Assembly: GCF_000283155.1 (NCBI RefSeq)
Contig: NW_004454166.1
Span: forward strand, 4,469,994 to 4,533,993
Direction of reading: 5' to 3'
DNA from: Ceratotherium simum simum
Lineage: Eukaryota > Chordata > Mammalia > Perissodactyla > Rhinocerotidae
Length of the DNA: 64,000 bases
Shown piece by piece: positions 56,236 to 64,000 of this stretch. The position numbers and the translations under genes are program-made. The notes beneath the pieces were generated by a model. It was not told the DNA's origin. It did no database searches and saw only the letters and a list, made by a program, of their open reading frames with translations. The stretch's first letter is position 1. The number at the start of each line of letters is the position of its first letter.

Positions 56236-58159
56236 GCCTATAGTATAATAGGCTTTCTTTGGCTGGCTGTTGATATTTAAGAGTGTGAACTGGAAGGTGT
56301 TTGTGTGTGTGTGCCTATGTATGTGTGTATGTATGGGTAGCAGGGTAGTAGTAGGGGCCTTGTTACCTGGAAGGGTGAACAGGTAAGGATCTATTTTAAT
56401 GGGGAACCACCACATACTCTTCTGGAGTGTTGTCTTCTGTGGTGATGGGGCATTGCAGTTGCTTGGGCATGTGGAGAGGGCATCTGGTGGACTACTTTCA
56501 GCCAGTGCTTCTGCTTTTAGCCCCACTGTGCACATCCGCCTGGTTACCTGGTAGCTGGTACCTCTGGTTACTGGGTCTTTCTGGAGTAGTGCTCTGCCTG
56601 TTGGCTTGCTTCTCATTGCCCCTCTCCCCAACCATCCACCCCTTCTGCAGCCTTAGATTTCAGCTTTCTCTGGTCTGCTGTCAGTTGCAACATGTCCATA
56701 CTCTTGCCACCTTCTAAAATTTTGTTAAAATTTCTTGTCAACTGAGATCTTCTGTTGTATTCTCATTATTCTTGTGAATTTATGCCTTTTAAAGTTCTTT
56801 ACTGTCATTTTAGTTGGGTTTTGGAAAAGAGCAGCGATGAATGTTTATGTTCAATCTGCCTGGTTTCTTGAGAAGGGGAATTATTTATTATAGGAAATAA
56901 ATATATGTTAGCTTTTCATAAGTGTTGGTGTTTGCTGTTTCTTGTATCGTTAGCACTGAAAATTATGTAAAAAATTTGGTTTCTAATCCTCAAGAAGTTT
57001 ACAGTCCAGTTAAGGAAATAAGATAGGAAATATTCAGAGAATAGGAGGCAGCATGTAATTAAGTGTGAAAATGAGTGGCATAGACTATTTGGGCAGTATG
57101 AAGCCTGAACTGTATGGTACAAAATCAGACATAATCAGCCTTACTGATTTGTTATTTATTGATTTGTTTTTATTGATTTGTTTTTTACCTTGTGGTTACA
57201 ACAAAAACCTTTTCCATTTCTCTTTTTATTCTGAGAATGTTTATTTCAATCTTTTAATCACATTTCCCCACCTCTTCTTTTCTGACAGAACCCTGATTCA
57301 GTTTGCCCTCTGTGTTTCAGAATGGAAAAGCCTCAGCACAGGTGGTGAATGATGAGTCTAATGGTGGTAATTCCATTCTTGTCAGTGCTTGGTTAGCAAT
57401 GAACAATAGACATATCCTATAGTTCTGGCTAATGAGACTTGAGGGAAAGCCTGTTTAGAATATGGAAACTTCTGGAAAAGATTTTCCTACTATTGTAGAA
57501 ATACATATGGGAGGAAACAGTCCTCCTGCTTCTAGTGGTTTTATGTCTCCCTGTTGTATCTGGATCTATAGCCAGTAGGGGACAAATCTGAGGACAGAAA
57601 CTCTCTGTTGAAAGCGGTAAAGCAGAAAGATAGAACTTGGGCGCTTGACAACCTTGTAAGCTTCTGAACTAAATTACCCTGGAATTATCATCCTACTTCT
57701 AGGCTGCTACTTCTGTAAAATAATAAATGTCCTTATTATTAAAGACATTTTTTATTTTTGAGTTTTCTGTTATTTGCAACCAAAAGCATCCTAGTTGCTT
57801 CAAGCTGTACCACTGCTTTAACCTGTCTCTCTAGTGCCACTGTGAGATAGACAGTACAAAAATGACATTTTGTAAAAACAGTGCATCTATAAATGCTTGT
57901 CAGTGATCCCCACTTAACAAATTTTTATGGAGTTACTTCTTGTAATTTTTTTTCATGCATATTAAGTTTTTCTCCTCTCCAAAAATTTGTAATAATAATC
58001 TTAATAATGTAACCTAATTTAGGTATAACATTGTGTAGCAAGCAGTAGGAAATCTATGCTATTTTATTCCTTATTTTTCTTAGAATTTTGTTATTATAAG
58101 AGATAAGGTCATCTAGTTCAACTTCCACCCAAGATAGTAATCTCTTGTACAGCTTACTT

Positions 58160-58375
58160 GACAAGTGAATGAAATAATAATAATAGCAAAGGTGATGGCT
58201 GTTGTTTTTATTTGTTGAGTGCTATATTAGAGGTTGTGTATACATCATATCATTTAATCCTCACAGCATCTTTATAGGTTAGCCTTATTACTGTCTTCCT
58301 TTTTTAGGTGGGGAAACAGACTTAGAGTGGTTAAATTACTTTCTTGAAATCACTGTGTTGGTAAATGTGTTAGAC
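58160..58375 (+). repeat. MIR
   Basis: 'tttatttgttgagtgctatattagagg', 'catcatatcatttaatcctcacagcatctttataggtta', 'aggtggggaaacagacttagagtggttaaattacttt' follow MIR order. Confidence 0.7.
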
Positions 58376-60143
58376 TTCTAATGTTGTGCTTGAAACATAG
58401 TGTGCTCCTAATAAAAGTGTATGGGATGAATGAATATATGTATGCATGTGTAGAGCCTAAGATTGCATCAGTTGTTTTAGAAGCCACATTATATTGCTAG
58501 CTTTTTAATTGCTTTTGTAATCAACTAAATAAAATCCATAGGACTTTTTTTTATATGAGCTTTGGCTGTTGAGCCAGATCATACCTATTTCTTGTACAAT
58601 TGCTCTTTTTAATTTAAATGCAAGGCTTTACATTTATCATTGTTACATTTGTTCTTATCATGTGGAATTATCTTTCATTTATGTAATTATTCCTTCTAGT
58701 TTATGTTATCTACAGATTTGGTAATTAAGCATTTTTTGTTTTCAAGGCATCGATGAAAAATGTTGAACGGGAAAGGGACAGAGCACTCTGATATACTGTC
58801 ACCATTTCTCTGAATTCTCACAAGCTGTCTCTCTGATAATCTGGTATAGAATTTTCCCAAACATTTACATTAAGGTTTACAGTCTGCCGTGTTTTAAAGG
58901 TACTTTCTTTTGTGAAAATTGGGTCAATATTTGCGGGTCTCTAAGAGCCTTTGCAGTGCTTCACAGTTCCTCACAGATAAGCAGAAGTGTTTCTGTGGTC
59001 ACATTTGCAAGATCTTTTAGTTCACTCAGGTGTAATTTCTCTGGGACTGTTGATTTGTACTCATTTGAAATATCTAGGTTTACTCCTACTCTTTTTTGGT
59101 TTTCATTTTCCTCTTAATCATGGTTATTGTGGACTATTCTATTTTGAAGATATTTTCCTAAATGAAGAAGGAAGATGGAAAAAATATGGAGTTGAATACT
59201 TTTGCTTTTCCTCCTACATCTGTTAGCTATATCCACTCCATTTGTCCAGCTTTCAAACATTGGTTTTTGTTCCAATCCCATCTTAGTTACTTCCTATGAA
59301 ATAACATGAAGGAACATGCCCTGATTGATTCCATCCCCAGTCAGGTATAAACACACCATCTTCACACAGCACTGTGTAGTAGACCTTAAGCTTCACAGAT
59401 TTAATATTCACCATTTTAACCATTCATGGGAAAGCTGCAAATGCCCATGTAAAGGTAAAATTAAAATCTTCCTCATAGGGTTATTGTCAGGGTTAAGGTA
59501 TTATATGAAAAATCCCTGAATGCAGGCTTAATACTTGGAAATGGGTTACTTAACAAGTAAGTTAGCCTACCCAGGTACTCAACAATGGCACTGCCAATTA
59601 ATAGTTTCTAATGCATTAGGAAATTCACAACATTCTTATGATATATCTTTTGTGTATGTTTGGGGTTTTGTATTTTTCTTTTATTGAGGTAACATTGGTT
59701 TATAACTATATAAATACAGGTGTACATCATTGTATTTAGATTAATGTATAGACTACACCATGTTTACCACCAAAAGTCTAATTTTCATCCATTGCTGTAC
59801 AAATGTCCTTTTCTACACCTTTCACTCTCCCCCCATCCTCCTCCTTCTCTGGTAACCATCAGTATGTTCTCTGTATATATGTGTTTGTTGTTGTTGTTTT
59901 ATCTTCCACATATGAAGTGAAATCATATGGTATTTGTTTTTCTCCATCAGATGTACTTCACTTAGCATAATACCCTCAGGGTCTATCCATGTCACAAATG
60001 GGAAGATTTCGTCTTTTTTATGGCTGAGTAGTATATGTATATATCGTCTTTATCCATTCATCTGTCCATGGGCACTTAGGTTGTTTCCAAGTCTTGAGTA
60101 TTGTAAATAATGATGCAGTGAACATAGGGGTGCAGATATCTTT

Positions 60144-63100
60144 TCAAATTAGTTTTTTCATGTTCTCTGGATATGTACCCAGAAGTGGAGTAGCTGGATC
60201 ATATGGTAGTTCTATTTTTAATTTTTCGAGGAATCTCCATACTGTTTTCTCTAGTGGCTGCACTGGTTTACATTCCCACCAGCAGTGTATGAGGTTTCCC
60301 TTTTCTCCACGCCCTCTCCAACTCTTGTTATTGTTTATCTTTTTAATAATAGCCTTTCTGATGAGTATGAGGTGATATCTCATTGTGGTTTTAATTTGTG
60401 TTTCCCTAATAATTAGTGATGTTGAACATCTTTTTATGTGCCTGTTGGCTATCTGTATATCTTCTTTGAAAAAATGTCTGTTCAGATCTTCTGCCCATTT
60501 TTTAATTGGGTTGTTTGTTTTTTTTTTCTTGAGTTGTGTGAGTTCTTTCTATACTTTGAATATTATCCACTTATCAGATATATGATTTGCAAATGTCTTC
60601 TTCCAGTTGGTAGGTTATCTTTTTGTTTTGTTGACGGTTTCCTTTGCTGTACAGAAGCATTTTAGTTTAATGTAGTCCCATTTGTTTATTCTTTCTGCTG
60701 TTTTCCTTGCCTGAGGAGACATTTCCAAAAAGATATTGCTACGACTGATGTCAAAGAGCATACTGTCTATGTTTTCTTCTAGGAGTTTTATGGTTTCAGG
60801 TCTTACATTCTAGTCTGTAATCCATGTTGAGTTAATTTTTGTGTATGTTGTGAGATCGTGGTCTACTTTCATTCTTGTGCATGTGGCTCTCCAGTTGTCC
60901 TGACACCATTTTGCTGACGAGACTTTTCTTTCTCCATTATATGTTCTTGGCTCCTTTGTTAAAAATTAGCTGTCCATAAATATGTGGGTTTATTTCTGAG
61001 CTCTGAATTCTGTTCCGTTGATCTCTGTGTCTGTTTTTCTGCCAGTACCATGCTGTTTTGATTACTGTAGCTTTGTAGTGTACTTTTAAATCAGGGAGTG
61101 TGATGCCTCCAGCTTTGTTCTTTTTTGCTCAGGGGTGCTTTGGCTACTCAGGGTCTTTTGTTGTTCTGTATAAATTTTAGGATTCTTTGCTCTATTTCTG
61201 TGAAGAGTGTCATTGGGATTCTGATTGGGATTGCATTGAGTCTGTAGATTGCTTTAGGTAGTATGGACATTTAAACTGTGTTAATTCTTCCAATCCTTGA
61301 GCATGGAATATCTTTCTGTTTCTTTGTGTCTTCTTTGATTTCTTTCAACAATGTCTTACAGTTTTCAGTGTACAGGTCTTTTACCTCCTTGGTTAAATTT
61401 ATTTCTAGGTATTTTATTCTTTTTTTGTTGTGATTATAAATGGGATTGTATTCTTGATTTCTCTTTCTGCTATTTCATTGTTAGGGTGTAGAAACACAAC
61501 TGATTTTTGTGTGTTGATTTTGTACCCTGAAACTACACTGTATTTATTTATTATTTCTAATAGTTTTTTGGTGGATTCTTTAGAGTTTCTATATATAAAA
61601 TCATGTTATCTGCAAATAGTGACAGTTTTACTTCTTCCTTTCCTATTTGGGTACATTTTATTTCTGTTTCTTGCCAAATTGCTCTGGCTAGGACTTCCAA
61701 TAGTATGTTAAATAAGACTTGTGAGAGTGGGCATCCTTGTCTTGTTCCTCTTCTTAACGTGATAGCTTTCAGTTTTTCACTGTAGAGTATGATGTTAGCT
61801 GTGGGTTTGTCATATATGGCCTTTGTTATGTTGAGGTACTTTCCTTCTGTACCCATTTTATTCAGAGTTTTTAGCATAAATGGTTGCTGAAACTTGTCAA
61901 ATGCTTTCTTTGCATCTATTGAGAAGATCATGTGAATTTTATTCTTCATTTTGTTATTGTGGTTTATACATTTATTGATTTGAGGATGTCAAACCATATT
62001 TGCATCCCTGGAATAAATCCCACTTGATTGTGGTATGTGATCCTTTTAATGTATTGTTGTGTTCGATTTGCTAATATTTTGTTGAGAATTTTTACATCTG
62101 TGTTCATTAGTGATATTGGCCTGTAGTTTTCTTTTTTTGTGTTGTCCTTGTCTTCTTTTGCTATCAGGGTAATAATGGCCTCATAGAATGAGTTAGGAAA
62201 TGTCCCCTCTCCTTCAATTTTTTAGAGGAGTTTGAGAAGGATAGTTATTAAACCTTCTTTGAATGTTTGATGGAATTTACCAGGGAAGCCATCTGGTCCT
62301 GGACTTTTGTTTTTTGAGAGGTTTTTGATTTCTGTTTTAATCTCCCTACTAGTGATAGGTCTAGTCAAATTCTCTATTTCTTCTTAATTCAGTTTTGGAA
62401 GGTTGTGTGACTCTAAGAATGGATCCGTTTCTTCTAGGTTATCCAATTTGTTGGCATATAGCTTTTCACAGTAATCTCTTACAATCATTTGTATTTCTGT
62501 GGTATTTGTCATAATTTCTCCTCTTTCCTTTCTGATTTTATTTATTTGAGCTTTCTTGTTTTTTTCTTAGCGAGGATAGCTAAAGGTTTGTCAATTTTGT
62601 TTATCTTTTCAAAAACCATCTCTTAGTTTTTAGTGATCTTTTCAGGCTCTATTTTATTCATTTCCACTCTGATTTTTATTATTTTCTTCCTTGTACTGAT
62701 TTTTGGCTTCATTTGTTCTTCCTCTTCTAGTTCCTTTAGGTGTAATGTTAGATTGTTTAAGATTTTTCTTGTTTCTTGAGATAGGCCTGTAATGCTGTAA
62801 ACTTGCCTCTTAGTACTGCTTTTGCTGTATCCCTTAGATTTTGGTATGTTGTATTTTCATTTTCATTTGTCTCCACATATTTTTGATTTCTTCATTGACC
62901 TAACAGGTGTTCAGTAGCATTTTGTTTAATCTTCACAAATTTTCTTCTTGTAGTTGATTTCTAATTTCATACCATTGTGGTCAGAAAAATACTTGATATG
63001 ATTTCAGTCTTCTTTTTTTTTTTTGTGAGGAAGATTAGCCCTGAGCTAACATCTGTTGCCAATCCTCCTCTTTTTGTTGAGGAAGATTGGCCCTGGGCTT

Positions 63101-63904
63101 ACATCGGTGCCCATCTTCCTCTACTTTATATGTGGGACACCTGCCACAGCATGGCTTGATAATGTGTAGGTCCATGTCTGGGATCTGGACCTGCAAACCC
63201 TGGGCCACTGAAGCGGAGCACGTGAACCTAACCGCTATGCCACCGGGCCGGCCCCTCTTAAATTTATTGAGACTTGTTTTGTAGTCTAACATGTGATCTC
63301 TCCTGGAGAATGTTCCATATGCATTCAAAAAGAATGTATATTCTGCTGTTTTCGGATGGAATGTTCTATATATATCTACTAAGTCCATCTGGTCTATTGT
63401 GTCATTAAAGGCCAGTGTTTCCTTATTGATTTTCTGTCTGGTATATCTAACCATTGTTGTAAGTAGGGTGTTAGAGTCCCCTACTATTATTGTGTTACTT
63501 TTCGATTTCTCCTTTTATGTCTGTTAATATTTGTTTTATGTATTCAGGTGCTCCTATATTGGGTGCATAGATATTTATAAATGTTATATCCTCTTGTTGA
63601 ATTGTTCCCTTTATCATTATGTAATGCCCTTCTTTGTGTCCTGTTACAGTTTACGTTTTAAAGTCTATTTTGTTTGTTATAAATATTGCAACCCCAGCTT
63701 TCTCTTCCTTTCCATTTGCATGGAATATCTTTTTCCATCCCTTCACTTTCAGTCTGCGAGTGTCTTTAGATTTGAAGTGTGTCTCTTGTAGGCAGCATAT
63801 ATATGAGTCTTGTTTTTTTATGCATTCAGCCACCCTATGTATTTTGATTGGAACAAGTTCATTTACACTTAAGTAATTATTTATAGCTGTGTACTTATTG
63901 CCAT
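60144..63904 (-). pseudogene. L1 ORF2 pseudogene
   Basis: Nearly the whole L1 ORF2 (endonuclease, reverse transcriptase, C-terminal domain) read on the minus strand from a start near 63904 (MAISTQ). Endonuclease text with CCLQETHF is at 63651-63833. RT text with [10 protein letters not shown] (motif A), GCPLS and the catalytic-loop motif is at 61557-61949. C-terminal KIELPYDPA text is at 60144-60383. The catalytic-loop motif reads FADN where active elements have FADD, and there are multiple stops, frameshifts and an ERE insertion, so it cannot produce an active enzyme. Confidence 0.85.
63012..63255 (-). repeat. ERE SINE, antisense, inside L1
   Basis: T run, two reversed tail modules, 'gggatctggacctgcaaaccc' and 'aaccgctatgccaccgggccggcccc'. 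It lies in the endonuclease/RT interval of the antisense L1, so it is younger than that L1. A duplication of only about 4 bases (tctt) is visible. Confidence 0.92.
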
Positions 63905-64000
63905 TTTGTTACTTGCTTTCTGGATGTTTTTGTAGTTCTTCTCTGTTTCTTTCTTCTGTTTCTCTCTTCCTTGTGATTTGATGACTTTCTTTAGTGTTAT

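Larger units (their letters stand above)
53375..64000 (+). other. STX17: STX17 intron 2 (5' part)
   Basis: From the donor at 53375 to the window edge. No exon 3 is recognisable on the + strand. The first ~2.6 kb shows no named repeat; 53400-53440 has a TA-rich tract. A repeat of unresolved family, related to 16700-17640, lies at about 57300-57795. The remaining parts up to 59671 hold no gene I can support. Confidence 0.75.
59672..64000 (-). mobile_element. L1 retrotransposon, antisense, running off the right edge
   Basis: The left edge is the reversed L1 3' end ('ttattgaggtaacattggtttataac'), the same end as at 8306-8451 and 42020-42347. Then come reversed 3' UTR, ORF2 and, beyond 63904, the inter-ORF region. 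At least 4.3 kb is present and ORF1 would lie outside. Orientation is opposite to STX17. An ERE (63012-63255) interrupts it. Confidence 0.92.

Noticed and set aside
1..64000. CRISPR arrays, operons, phage or plasmid features
   Set aside because: The direct repeats seen are SINE duplications, microsatellites and LTR remnants. Genes have introns and the repeats are mammalian.
53375..64000. STX17 exon 3
   Set aside because: Looked for the continuation after residue 41 (Tyr-Gln-Arg...) after an acceptor on the + strand; none found, so it must lie right of the window.

Overview
The window is mammalian nuclear DNA, most likely from an equid (horse, ass or zebra) or another perissodactyl. The main evidence is about a dozen copies of the tRNA-derived ERE SINE family on both strands, several with intact target-site duplications. 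They sit among older mammalian repeats (MIR, L2, MER5A, MER20, several L1 ages, ERV remnants).

Only two protein-coding genes can be supported, both on the + strand. NR4A3 (orphan nuclear receptor NOR1) enters from the left: positions 1-9020 are its last intron, 9021-9268 its last coding exon (82 residues ending in DTLPF plus stop), and about 9269-12.3 kb its AU-rich 3' UTR with several candidate poly(A) signals. STX17 (syntaxin 17, an autophagosome SNARE) begins on the right: a CpG-island promoter at about 45.54-46.43 kb is interrupted by a 101-base N gap, a likely exon 1 donor lies at 45758, and exon 2 (53190-53374) carries the start codon and first 41 residues. From 53375 to the end is STX17 intron 2; no exon 3 is seen.

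Between the genes, 12.3-45.5 kb is non-coding and repeat-rich. It holds a gag-less ERV-L-like pol relic (23.4-25.9 kb), an LTR-like repeat with a solo LTR nested in it (27.7-28.8 kb), an old antisense L1 (37.9-41.4 kb) carrying three ERE insertions, and a few repeat-poor stretches, of which 18.58-19.07 kb is the best candidate regulatory element. The right end is a minus-strand L1 whose degenerate ORF2 is almost wholly inside the window.

The gene order NR4A3 then STX17, same strand, matches mammalian synteny and in horse is the neighbourhood of the Grey coat-colour locus. The causal duplication described in horses lies in a later STX17 intron (intron 6), beyond this window. I found no CRISPR, operon, mobile defence system or other undescribed system. 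The findings are regulatory candidates, an assembly gap over a promoter, and informative transposon histories. Repeat family names come from reading the sequence against remembered consensus features, so old-repeat boundaries are approximate.
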